The notes beneath the pieces are model-generated. The model had not been told where the DNA came from and made no database searches. It worked only from the letters and a program-made list of their open reading frames with translations. A stretch of 64,000 nt of DNA from Larix kaempferi (taxonomy: Eukaryota; Streptophyta; Pinopsida; Pinales; Pinaceae), in NCBI GenBank assembly GCA_027924585.1, contig BSBM01000252.1, positions 3,658,001 to 3,722,000 on the forward strand, written 5' to 3'. A program made the position numbers and the translations under genes. This document shows positions 45,330 through 56,844 of this stretch, piece after piece (position 1 is the stretch's first letter; each line of letters opens with the position of its first letter).

Positions 45330-46372
45330 TGTTATAGGTCAAACTTGCACATCTCCGTCCGTGATCACCTTGAGCTATTGATCACACAAAAGGACAACTT
45401 GGATGGAGGAGCATGTTGACCTTAGATGATACTTTGACTTACTCCATTTCCTAACATTACTGAAAAAAACCCTAAACATATCATTCTGAGATATGAGCGC
45501 TACTCTACTCAAAGAGATTAGCACCCATATGCTACTCCAGTGTATATAAGTAGCGCTCAAAGCCTTATGAGCGCTACTCCTTCTCAGCATAATAGCACTC
45601 AACATTTAAAATTCAATGAGCGCTAGTTGGTAAGCTCTAAAGTAGTGCCCTATACGCTACTTCACTGAACAATAGTCGCGTACATATCAAAAGATGATTA
45701 AAAAATAATTAATTTTCTCGAGGAGGATTAGTTGCTGGTAGTTTCCCAACTTCCCCAACTTCCTCCATAACCATACATCGACCTGAACTACTTCTCTAAT
45801 CCTATAAATACAAGGAAGACTAAAGAGAAAGGTTAGATGGATTAATGGAGAAACTTTGAGACATAGAGATCTAAAGAAGAAGCTTGCATTGGAGGGGTTG
45901 ATGCTGAAGATATCCAAGCCAGAGAAGAGCAAGAGCCTAGAATCAAGTTGCAGGAGCCTGTCATAGAGTCAGGTATACTTGTACATCAATTTACTTTTGA
46001 CAATAAAGGTTGAAGTGTCTTTTTTGTTCCAACTTAAATGTGTTCTGAAATGACATCTTAATTTGGATCTGTTTTGGTCAATATCAAATGCTTAACATTG
46101 TTTTTGTTTCTTTTAAACATTATATATTGTCCAAGATTCTTTGAGAAAGGTATTGTTATTGCAGGTTTACTGAAAGGAAGGTGGATTTGAAGGTTGAGCA
46201 CAAGATCAAGTAAAGGCTAGGATCGAACTTCGATTGAAAGGTGTGTTCTCAAGATCCATAACTTATTTCTTTTCATAAATATCTTTGTAATATCATTCAT
46301 AGAATTACCTATCACCCCACTCCATTTGATAGAATTAGTTTCCTTGCTATAGGGTAGATTTTCCCGCCAACA
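45330..46372 (+). repeat. C 5' LTR (1043 bp)
   Basis: Starts TGTTATAGGTC, ends CCCGCCAACA. Motif island 45490-45680 (GAGCGCTACT, AGTAGCGCTC and related words), TATAAATA at 45803-45810. Partner of 56845-57887. Confidence 0.96.
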
Positions 46373-46375
46373 GAC

Positions 46376-46393
46376 TGGCGACTCCGCTGGGGA
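46376..46393 (+). other. C primer-binding site (tRNA-Arg, perfect)
   Basis: TGGCGACTCCGCTGGGGA, three bases after the LTR, as in B; the following T extends the match to 19 bases. Confidence 0.92.
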
Positions 46394-48390
46394 TAGTTGA
46401 GTTTTTGCTCTAGGAAACCTTGTTCTTGTTTGTCTTCCCATAATTGTTTTGACTCCTTTGGTGTGTTGAGAAACCCTGTAGGTATTCATTGCCTGTTTTT
46501 CTCTGCTTCCATCAGTCTTTTGGTATCTTTCAAAGTCAGTTTTTAAACTTTAAGATATGAGTGCTACTTTGTTGTGCATATAGTAGCACCCATACGCTAC
46601 TGCGTTATACATACAGTAGCGCCCATCTCTGCAGGGGCGCGAGTTTCCCTACTGCACAGTAGGGTACGTTTCCTGAAGCTGTTCGTTTATGGTCTGCTTG
46701 AGTTTTTATCCTTTTGGTGGTTTGCTGACTTTGCTTTTAGGTCTGCTTGACTGGTGTATGAGGTTTTTAACTTTTGTTTAAGTCATAGAACCTTTTCTTT
46801 GAGTCTTTTTCTATCTTTTGAATCGCTTGTTTACCTTTGGAACGTTTGGACTGTTTATGACTTTTTTGGAAGACTAGGTTGTGTTTTGTGGTGAGCACTT
46901 CCACTTTTTTAGGCCCTGACTGTATGTTGCTGGTTTACAAACCTGCATACTCTTGTATCCGTTGTTTGTGGCAACGTTTGTCTGCTCTTTACCTATCCTA
47001 TCCTTTGTTTTAGGGTTTGGTCCATTTTAGAGCCTCTAGGGTGTCTTCCGATTTGGTTGATTTCCAATCTTCTTGGACTTATTGTCTTTTTTTGGTTGCA
47101 AGTGCATTTAAACTGTTGTAGGCTGATTCATTTCTCAGTTCTTTGTGTTAGTAGGGTAATTGGCAGCTTGCTTGTCTACTTTTTGCTTGGCATAGTGGTC
47201 TTTCTAGGTTAGATGCTTTAGTTCAGTCCTCTTGTATCTATCTCCTTTGTTTTCTCCCACTTTGTTTTTGAGTTTAGAGGATTTTTCTTTGCAAAAAACC
47301 TGTAGATCAAGTCTTTTTTGAGCTAGTGTCTTGACAGCTATAAGCTTAAGAACTTTTTTAGCCATACTTACACACATTGCACATAAGTTTTATTTTGCTT
47401 TCCATCCTTATAGTTCTTTTTCGTTTATAGAAAAAGCAAAAAAAAATTGGTAGTTTAAGTTTAATAAGACTTATTTTTCTTGTTACAAGATAGCATAGGA
47501 TATTTTGTACAATTTCAAAAAAGAAAACAAAAAAATTTTAAGTAGATTTGCTCAGATTTTCAGTTTTGAAAAGAAGTAAATGAAAAAAATGAAAAGAGCT
47601 TTGTTGTAGAAAGTTTTGATTTTATGCACTTTTGTTTTCTTGTTGCAACCACGCCACACAAAAGCACTACCCTTTTGAGTAATAACAGCCCTAAAAAATA
47701 TTTTAATAAAATGAACTAGAAACAATTTTTCTTTTTTAGGGATACACTACACCAACTAGACTTGGTTAGGATCTTGAGTTTAAGTCACCTTAAACCACTC
47801 AAGATCACACATTACGCAAAAATCGTAGTTAGACTATCACAGGTAAATCCATTTCACTCAAAACTTGCTTGGGATCTATGTAGTAGGTCATTGCGAGATC
47901 AGATTGTTGGGAATACTCCTCCTACTTTCTGTTCGAGCATACGCCAGGATTGGATTGTGTTTGGGGACTCTTTCGAGTTTCGGGCTTAGTTACCCTGCCC
48001 ATGCTTTCTGATTCAACCGGTGACTGTTCCCCCAGGAGTTTTCGGTGTTGTGGTATCCTTAGTATCTGACTTTAGGTTCATACACAGGTGACGGCAGAGG
48101 GTATATCTGCTGTACCTAAGACAGACGTGGGAGGAAATCCCTTGCAGGTCTTTGGGAGGGCGGTTGGGTGATTCCAGCGCTTGCACCCTTAGTCATTGTA
48201 TTGTGGACCCCGGGTAACTGTCTTTCTTCCTTCGTTGATCTATTATGGGCCCTCATCATCCCAGACTCTTCTCCAGAAGGAACCTTGTTTGCCTGGTTTG
48301 CATGCTTAGGACTTTTTAGTTGGCGTGTTGTTTGCCCCCTAGTTGTAGTGGCCACTAGGTTCTAGTCTATTATTTTATATATATAGTCAC
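46394..48390 (+). other. C untranslated leader with motif island and 3' splice site
   Basis: Matches the B leader along its length. Motif island at 46554-46667 (ATAGTAGCACCC, ACGCTACTGCG, CAGTAGCGCCC). Conserved CTTTTTTAG with AG at 47738-47739 before GGATACACTACACC. No convincing ORF. Confidence 0.5.
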
Positions 48391-50848
48391 GGAGAATCAA
48401 GAGCTTCGTAGATCGAGAAGGTTTCAAAACCTTCCACCACTTAGAACATAACCTTTACAGCCAGCTAGACGACAGCGGGTAAAATCCGGTAATTCTTCGG
48501 AAACTAGTCCTGAAACAGAATTTCCTGAGGAAATTTTTACAATAGAAAATCCTGAAATAGGAGTTCCTGAGGAAATACCACCTGAAGTTGAGTTTCCTAA
48601 AGAAAAACAAACATCAACAGAAAACTTTGAAATAGAGGTTCCTGAGGAACCACTACCAGGTACCCCAGATCAGCGACACTTTAGTTCAGTTGAGGTTGAA
48701 GATCTTACTTTTGCGGAGTATAGAACTCCTTTCAATCCTCCTTTGACCAATACTAGAATTCTGCTTCTGTCACCTGTTGGTTTCCAGCAGCCCCATTTCA
48801 GTGCAGATAATTCCTTGCCCAGACATCTGATGTCTACTTTAGGACGTGAACAGGGAGTTCCCCAAAATCCCACTATAGGTATGAACACTAACATGGTAAA
48901 TCCTTCTTTTACTGCTACGTCGAGTCAGGCACAGACAACCTCTATGTCTACTCCATCTTTTAGTTTCAATACTGGTACATTAGGTATGCCAAGTTCAACA
49001 ACGATGGCATCTATCCCTACACCTACTATTGGACCTAGCAGTACAGCCAATTTGGCACCACCTCCTACTTTTCAACTGTTATATTAGATACCTAGTACTT
49101 GGATTTCCACACCTGCTATAGGACCAAGTGCTTCTGCAACCGTGTCGGTCATGAGTACCATCACTGCACCGTCTACATCAGCTTCCACTGGTTTCAATAC
49201 CTTTGCAGGACCTAACATGAATCAATGTAATATGCTTGCAGGTAATGTCCCTTTTTCCTTATTCTCAGGGGGGGTAATATTTTTAACCAGCAATATGGCG
49301 GGGCTAATACCTGGCCATAGTGGATGAACCCATAGAGCACTAATCCACTTTCATATGGGTGGGAAAATTTTAATAACTCTTTCGTGCAACAACAGTTGGC
49401 AGGGGGCAACCCCTACCAACAAGTAGCTAGGGGAAACCCCTATCAACAGATGGTAGGTGGAAACCCCTATCAGCATATGGCCGGGGGCAACCCTTATCAA
49501 CTGATGGTTTGGAGAAACCCCTACCAGCAGATGGCTAGGGAAACCCCTACCAGCAGTTCATGGTTCAAACGATGGGTGGTTCCCCTTTCTCAACCCCAGC
49601 GTATCAAGTACTGTCTTACCGGCCTTGTTTACCATTTTTGGCAACTTTAAATTTGCCAGATCTTTCCAAACTGACCAACGATCTAGTGTGTCATAATGCT
49701 CATGGCCATCAATTCCCACCAAGTTACCTTCGGACATTCCAAAGTTCGAAGGCAAAGCAGGTGAAGACCCTGGTGACCATGTCACTACTTTCCACTTATG
49801 GTGTTCCTCGAATTCATTAAACGAAGATTCCATTAGATTGAGATTGTTCCAAAGGACCTTAACCAGTGCTACAGCCAAATGGTACATTGAGTTACCTGCA
49901 GCCACATTCTCTAATTTTGGGGATCTTGCGACTGTTTTTTTGAATCACTTCCAGCTTCTTGTTTGGTATGATGCAGGAACAGACATTTTTTCTACATTTA
50001 GGAAAAACAAAGCCACTCATTTATCTGACCACATTCAGGAGTGGCAAAGACGGAAGAGGCTCATCAAGGCCAACATACCTCCAGAATTCCTTCGTGATTG
50101 GTATTTGAAATCACTCCTTCCTTATATTTCTAAGGAAGTAGCTACATCTGGAGTATCCAACAAGGAAGAAGCCATCCTATGGACCCAGCAGCTAGATCTC
50201 GTTTATGCACAATCCGGGTTATTGTATGAGATTATACCTGATGCATAGCGATCGAATACCGATCTGAGTAGACCTAAACCTGGACCACATGCTGACGGCA
50301 TAGTGGGTTCAGTTGACTCTGCAGCTTTCGAAGCACTGACCAAACAGGTTCATGCCCTATCAGTCAAACAATCGACTGCAGATGTTTCTTCCGTCACAAC
50401 CTCTCCTTCTACTTCTAAGCCTATCAACTAGGTTCAGAACAATCAAAAGGGCCCTCGGCATCCCAATAATAAAAAGAAGGGCAAGAAAGGAGAGGGGAAC
50501 CAACAAAAGCCCAAAAAAGAGAATGCCGAAGAGGGTAACAAAGAGGAAAAGAAGGTTAAGTTCCCTTGTAAACTTTGCAAGCAGAACCACCTTACTCACC
50601 AATGCCCTCTACTTGAAGAAGCCCAGAAGCTCTTAAGAGAAAAGAAGCCTATCGTCCTGAAAGATCCATTTCCTAAAGGGCAGAGCTCAACTTCTGGCAC
50701 CTCCAACACTGGGGGCACTACACATGCTACGGTTGATCAAACTTTTATCAACATGGTTAATTCGGATGCAGTCTTACAAATGAGAGCTAGGAACTATACA
50801 CCGGACACACAGAAAAAGGATAAAGAGATTCCATAATCCTCCACTCCA
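48391..50848 (+). pseudogene. C Gag
   Basis: Same architecture as B: TENQELRRSRRFQN, acidic and Ser/Thr/Pro-rich parts, NPYQQ repeats (49384-49560), capsid domain (to IPPEFLRDWY near 50100), knuckle CKLCKQNHLTHQCP near 50570-50612. It has an extra acidic insert with PEEIPPEVEFPKEK relative to B. Small deletions near 49268, 49530 and 49702 shift the frame, and several stops occur (for example 50246). Confidence 0.85.
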
Positions 50849-52222
50849 CTCCACATACCTGTGGACCCAATGCCTAAGATCCCGAAAGGTGTCTTGAAAC
50901 GGGCATCGCACAATCCCAACACTCGGGCCACTTCCAACTACAATGTGGTTGAAGATTTAGCCCAGACCCCTTGTGCCATGTCTACTTTAGAAGTCTTGCA
51001 AAGTTGTCCTTTACAATGGAATGCACTTCTAGCAGCTATTGGAAGTATGGAATCCTCTAACATGTCTGCGCAATTTGATATGACTGATGTCAAATACCGA
51101 TTGCCCTACCACGTTGCTCTTCAGATTGAAGTCGTTCATGGTCCAATGACCATCAGACGAGCTGTTGTAGATGAGGGCGCGTTGACTTGTGTAATGTCAA
51201 TTTCCTGTTGGAAAGATCTAGGTTCTCCTGAGTTATCCCCTTCTAACACACTGCTTACTGCATTTGATGGCAGAACTTTTTGTCCACATGGATTTTTGCC
51301 ATGATTTGATGTCACTTTGGCCGGTAAGACAGTTGCTGTTGAAGTAGAAGTTCTGGACGCTCCGCTTGATTACAATATGTTATTGGGAAGGAGTTGGACA
51401 TATGCCATGTGAGCTATTGCATCGGCAGTTTTTCGAGTTGTTATGTTCCCATTTGAAGGTAAGATCGTTACAGTCGATCAACTTTCTTTCACTCAGAGAA
51501 ACAACCAGACTTCTTTGGAGACCACAGTTCCATTGATTGATCAAACCACCCCGGTTGGCGAGAGTTTAGGAGCAGGACTTTACGGGTCACTAATTGGCAC
51601 TTTTGACCTATCGGCTCCTACCTTATTCATTGGTACTGAGGGATGTTCATCATCTGAAACTTCCATGGTTAGTTTAACAACTGATTTTGGGTTTCTCCCA
51701 ACTAATACAAACCCCTCCGTGCCCACCCCTGTTGTAGAAGTTACCCACTTGGATTCTTATGAAACTACAATAGAACATATGTTGACTCCATTGGTGTCTG
51801 TCGAGTCAAACATAGATTGTGCCACTATTGAGTCACCAGACCCGATCCACTCTCTTGACAGTTCAGATACTACTTTACCTTCTGAGGAGGAAATGTTAGA
51901 AGCCATGACCGACCCGGACCATCCTCGTGAACATATAGATCCCATATCCTTCTTGTTTCTTTTTCTTAACTTGATAGAGAGAGGTGAATTTTGTCTAACA
52001 CCCAATGAAAATACTAATTCTACTCCTTCACAAATTGGTGTTGTTGAAGGGAATAGATTGAATACCTTGCTGGTGAACATTTTCACTGGGGTCAACGGAA
52101 ACATTTTTTTTGAAACGGGATGTTATCTCGATGAGATCATTCCGTATACCAATCTTTTCTGTGATTTCCATAACACCTTTGCCCGACCTCACAAGGAGGA
52201 TCCAGGCATTGACCCTACCTGA
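50849..52222 (+). pseudogene. C protease region ending at the pol deletion
   Basis: In one frame with Gag, unlike B, supporting an ancestral single gag-pol ORF. PMPKIPKGVLKRASHNPN, then VDEGALTCVMS (active-site loop, Ser to Leu beside it), LLGRSWTY. Stops at 51302 and near 51410. The frame reaches HKEDPGIDPT, where RT would begin, and is followed at once by the LKKYYA codons of the integrase end (junction about 52216). Confidence 0.85.
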
Positions 52223-52340
52223 AGAAGTACTATGCTTAGGCTGAAGTACTTTTTCTTGTAACATAGCTGTATATTCTTGTAAAGCTAGTTTTTGTTATGC
52301 TCGTTAGTTAATCTTATGTGTGTTTCGTTTTGTGTAACAG

Positions 52341-52766
52341 ATATCAACCGAACATTTCTTAGGATTTGCTGATGGTGCCAGTCGCCACACCTGTCAGTTG
52401 GCTGCAGCAACTTGGGTCATTTATTCACCCGCTGGCCAACTTGTCTCTTCGGGGGGAGTTTGTTTGGGTCCTACCACGAATAATGTGGCTGAATACAGTG
52501 CAGTTATAGAACTTCTCCGAGATGCTCTCAGTCATGGCATTTCACATTTGGAGGTAAGACTTGACTCACAATTAATTGTATTTCAGTTAACAGGTGTCTA
52601 TCAGATTAGGGATCCTGGATTGCTACGTCAGTTTTTACGAGTTAGACTTTTGGAAAGACAATTTCATTCTATCATATATGAACACATTCCAAGAAGTTTA
52701 AACACATTAGCTGATTCATTAGCAAACTATGTGTTAGACTGGCATTTGCATCATACATTTTCATAA
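52341..52766 (+). CDS. C second RNase H (Tat-type), all four catalytic acids
   Basis: Open from 52341 to 52766: STEHFLGFADGASRHT (D), NVAEYSAVIELL (E), RLDSQLIVFQL (D), LADSLANYVLDWHL (D). The expected initiation codon after GTAACAG is ATA instead of ATG. Without splicing to an upstream exon it would have to start at a later codon, so expression is doubtful. Confidence 0.82.
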   Translation: MSTEHFLGFADGASRHTCQLAAATWVIYSPAGQLVSSGGVCLGPTTNNVAEYSAVIELLRDALSHGISHLEVRLDSQLIVFQLTGVYQIRDPGLLRQFLRVRLLERQFHSIIYEHIPRSLNTLADSLANYVLDWHLHHTFS

Positions 52767-52946
52767 ACAACATTACACACATAAAATTAAAACATATACA
52801 TATGTAAATAACTGATACTGTATATAGCCGATACTGTATCAAAAAATATATGAGTTTTGGGTCACAAGTCTATCAAGTCAAGTCATAAAAGTACAAAAAT
52901 TGGGCATAGTAGCCTCAAAAATATATACATAGAATGTATCCCTCTC

Positions 52947-54180
52947 CTATGGAGAAGGAGGGACATCATCATCATCTACTGCATTGCGATAGCATATGAC
53001 TAGCCTAGCCATCTTCTGCAACACCCTAAGCCATGCCGAGGGCACCCCAGCAACATCTTCCTGCATATCAATAGGTATCTGATCCATATGGCATGCAGGA
53101 ATTTCATGAGTCAACTGACTCATTTTTCTCTCTAAGGTCCCAACATAGCATTTGCTGCAGCAATATCAGCTGGCCTCACAAAGATGGTAGGATGTCCCTC
53201 AGGACGAACAGGCCCCAAATCTGCATATGACACTTGATTAGAACCTCAAAATTCATTCATAAAAATCAAATACTTGAAAAAGTTTGAAAAAATTAAATAA
53301 TTCTCAAAATTTAAACATACCAATATCTCCCCAGGCTCCACGTGGAGGAAGCACCAGTTCAGGATCATGACGGAAATCCAATCCAGCATATGGAAACTGC
53401 TCGAAAGCGGGCACTTGCCTCTCCCACCACCCCCAGAAATCATCAATATGATAACAGTAGTGACTTTCCCCACCACCTTGGCGGAGGAATATGTCACCCC
53501 AATGGCCTAGTCTGGGCTCATGGGGGTTAACCTGAGGTAGAGGCATCCCCAAACTGATAGCAGGCATCCTCTCAAAGAAGAAAGTACACAAAATACTACC
53601 GTACCCAAAATTCTTCATTGTGCCGGATTTGCAACCTGTGAATTGAGATTTCATGCTCACCAGTAAACTAGTACACCAATCATAGACATGACTGTGTAAG
53701 CATTGTACACCAATATGCATTGAGTGCCTGGAAGCTAAGTGTTGTGAGGCACCTGCCACTCGGTTGATCATGCTCACTATCACTTTCAAAGGGAGGCCTT
53801 CAATGGTTGAGATCAAGACTTGGCTTCTCGATTTCTCAGCTCCGGAAACACAATATGTATTCACGTACTCTTGCATAGATCTTACACCCACACGAGAAGA
53901 CCCTTTCAGATTGATTACATCTCCTCCCCGTGAGAGACCAGTAATTAAATATATGTCATCAACTGTAAGCTCCAAAGTTTTCCCACGGATGATAAAAGTA
54001 TTGGTATCCACATCCCAGTACTGAATAAGTCTTTGAAACAGTTTGTTTAAGTCCCTCATGTTTACGGTTCGGTAAAACTTCAATAAACCGCATCTTCGGA
54101 GAGTGTGGAGGGTGGCCAGATCTTGCATGGCCAACCTATCCATGTCCTCATGTTCTCTCTCCCTCCATTGAAGAACCATC
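52947..54180 (-). CDS. C antisense gene: coding exons (mobile-domain-like protein)
   Basis: Minus strand. Exon 2 54180-53321 is open for its whole 286 codons from the ATG at 54179. Intron 2 is 53320-53221 (GTATGTTT...ATGCAG, 100 bp). Exon 3 53220-52947 carries a one-base deletion near ATGTTGGG relative to B, which would change the tail. Blocks: VLQWREREHEDMDRL, DTNTFIIRGKTLEL, VDDIYLITGLSRGGD, YDWCTSLLVSMKSQ, KNFGYGSILCTFFFERMP, RQGGGESHYCYHIDDFWGWW. It is the best preserved copy, in an element that lost its pol. No known function; nuclear DNA binding is only a guess. Confidence 0.82.
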
Positions 54181-54576
54181 CTGCACAAAAAATGAAATTT
54201 TTTTGAGTCTCGGCGCTTGTATGTAGGTTTTCATGAGTGAGCGCTACTGTGTATTCTACACAGTCACGTATGGGCGCTACTCTGCTTAAGCACAGTAGTG
54301 CCCATCGCGTTTACATGCTACTGTTATGGTTACACAGTAGCGCCCGCGCAACAAAGGATGTGAGCATCACGTTGCAAGCCATTTTTTGCTCAAAAAATGA
54401 AAACTAAACCATGAAAATGCAAGTAAGGTGAATTCTAACTTACTTGGTGGAGGAAAAACGACGTTTGGATGCTTGGTTTGATCGCCATGGAGATTTGAAA
54501 TCTGCAAAAGGTTGCCCCAATCTTTGCCCTACAAAACAATTTGGAAATTGATTTTTAAAATGAAATTATATATATG
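54181..54576 (-). promoter_or_regulatory. Promoter, 5' exon, intron 1 and motif island of the C antisense gene
   Basis: Minus strand: TATA-like TATATATAA near 54575-54566, a short exon ending CCACCAA before GTAAGTTAG (54443), an intron to 54181 ending TTGTGCAG. The motif island (54236-54350) has GAGCGCTACTGTG, GGGCGCTACTC, ACAGTAGTGCCC and ACAGTAGCGCCC. Layout and spacing equal B. Confidence 0.55.
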
Positions 54577-56844
54577 AATTGGAGTTTGATTTTTACCCAC
54601 CATTGTTTAATTTTCTATAGTTTCAAAATTTTCAAAAAATCCCTAATTAATCAATTGAAACACATATATGGTACAATACTAATTCAAGCTCAATTTTCAT
54701 TTAATTTTTGTCGGATTCATCTCCTAAGTTTAAAAACTCTTGATGATAGACCTTGTCAACTAGTGAAATAGTTCAAATTCATATATCATTTGAGGTTTTT
54801 TGACGCATCGACTAATATTTTGTTGAAGACCTAGTTTTGGTAGAGTATGAAGCTATGATCCTAGAAGCTGACCTTTAAGTCATTTTAAGCTCTTGTTTGG
54901 ACTATTTAAACCTAAACAAGATTGCTGAGCAAGCTTGTTTTTTTCGAGCTCGTTAAAGTAATCAAAGGCTCATCCACTCAGGTATAGAATTACCCCTTTT
55001 CTGGGCCTAGGTGGATTAACTACGGAAAAGGTATACTCTAGGTATACTCCTGTATGCGCTAGAAGAGTTCTTCCATTGTTTTATACTTTTTCAGGGGAGG
55101 AGACTAACTGCACGAAAAAGGACATTTTGGAGCCTTTCTTTAGGGTTTTCAGGCTCTCTAAACATGAAAATACCAAGAGAGCATTCACCTACTCTGGCTC
55201 GATGTGAAATCCACGAGACGGTAAGTAGAGGACTGTTTAAGTTTTTCAACTCTATAAACAAGAAAATACCTCCAAGCACAGACCAATCCGGGATCGATAT
55301 AAAATCCACGGATAGGTGAAAAGAGGATTGTTTAAGTTTTTCAGACTCTATAAACAGGAAAACACTGACGAGCATTAATCTGCTTGGGCTCGATACTAAA
55401 ATCCACGAGCAGATATATGGAGTTATTGTTGAAGTTTTTCAGACTCCTTAAAATTGAAAACACCGGCGAGCAAGAACAGATCTCAGCTCGATATTAAAAT
55501 CCAGAGATCAGTAAATATAGAGTAATCTTCTATCTCTTCTTCGAACTCTATAAACAATGAAGAAGGTTTTGAGTCTTCCTCCCATGGCCTCGTTAAATTT
55601 TTACATGGTTGGATCTATTGAGTTTTCATTCTTTCTTGGACTCATTAAAACAACAAGAAAGGTATTCTTTTATCTAAAAAGAATAAGGGATGGGAAAGAC
55701 ATATCATATCTTCATTGTCAAAGGAAGTTCAGTCAGTTCTATCCTTGAACACAGCACCTACTTGAGTTTATCTTGTCGGTTGGGTTTAGTTTTTTACCTC
55801 AGGGTGAACCTTTCCTCCGAGTTATTTACTCCCCCGGTTGGTTATTCTTCCAAACATATGGAGGATCTGCTAATGTCTCTTACATTTCAGACTTATTATT
55901 TACCCCATTATGTCAGAAACTGCCTGAGTCACTTTGTATCGTGCTCAATGTTCAAGGATATATCCTGTGTCGACCATTCTGCAGTTTACCTTGACCTCAT
56001 GTGTCGGCCTTCCTAGTGTCAGTCTTGTTACATATTATTCCATATCAGCTCTTACCAGTTGAGTGTTTCTCGATTTGGATGATGGAGGATTCCTTAAGGC
56101 CTCCCTTCCAACAGACTTCTTCCCATCAACATCAACTCATTATTCTGGGATTGAAGTTTAGAGTTTCGGTTAGTACCTTGGAGAGTGCAGTCACTAGTGG
56201 CAATTTTCCTCGCTGTTGAATGATGAGAAAACATCAATGTCTCTTCTTCGACAGGATCCCCAAGTGTTCGACTCCAAGTCCATTTATTCACATTTGGCAG
56301 ATCGTACTTGGTACCTTGGACCCCATCATCATTATCGACGAAAGTCCTCGCGTTTGTTAGCGGTATACATCAATGACCGGTAATCAAACGATACCCCCCA
56401 TGTTCGACTGTCAGCTCATCTATTCACATGGTTAGGGTTTGTACCTAGAGTTGTTTTGGATGAAGACCTTGGGATTTTGGATGACATTACCTCATTTTGT
56501 TATCACCCAAGTTGCGCAAGACTGAGCCTCACTTATATTCAGCTCTCCATGAGACATAGATCCAGTTTGTTGTTATGGCTATGATCTCTCAGTTTGACAT
56601 GGATCCACGCTTGTATTCCAAGTGGCCATGCTTTATATACATCTCCTTGTTATGTATCGGAGATCATGTTGTATCACACTGCACATCTATATGATGTCAA
56701 AAAATGTAATTGCTGGCTGACCTTGATCTTTGTTGCAGGTGTTCTTGTGACTTGTTTTCTGCGGTTCTTTTCTCCTCCTCTGGCTTTGGATTATAATGTA
56801 TTTCGGCCATCGTTTCCCTCTGACCTCACACATTAGGGGGCATC
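54577..56844 (+). other. C 3' region with hairpin repeats and polypurine tract
   Basis: Collinear with B 25828-28096. Hairpin repeats at about 54925-55540 (CGAGCAAGAACAG...GCTCG and relatives). No sense gene; frames such as 55690-56016 are shared with B but follow DNA conservation, not protein conservation. AGGGGG at 56835-56840, four bases before the LTR. Confidence 0.65.

Noticed and set aside
55690-56016. Plus-strand ORF in the C 3' region, with a B counterpart at 26857-27267
   Set aside because: Conservation is at DNA level in a recently shared family. The frame is interrupted differently in the two copies, and A does not keep it.
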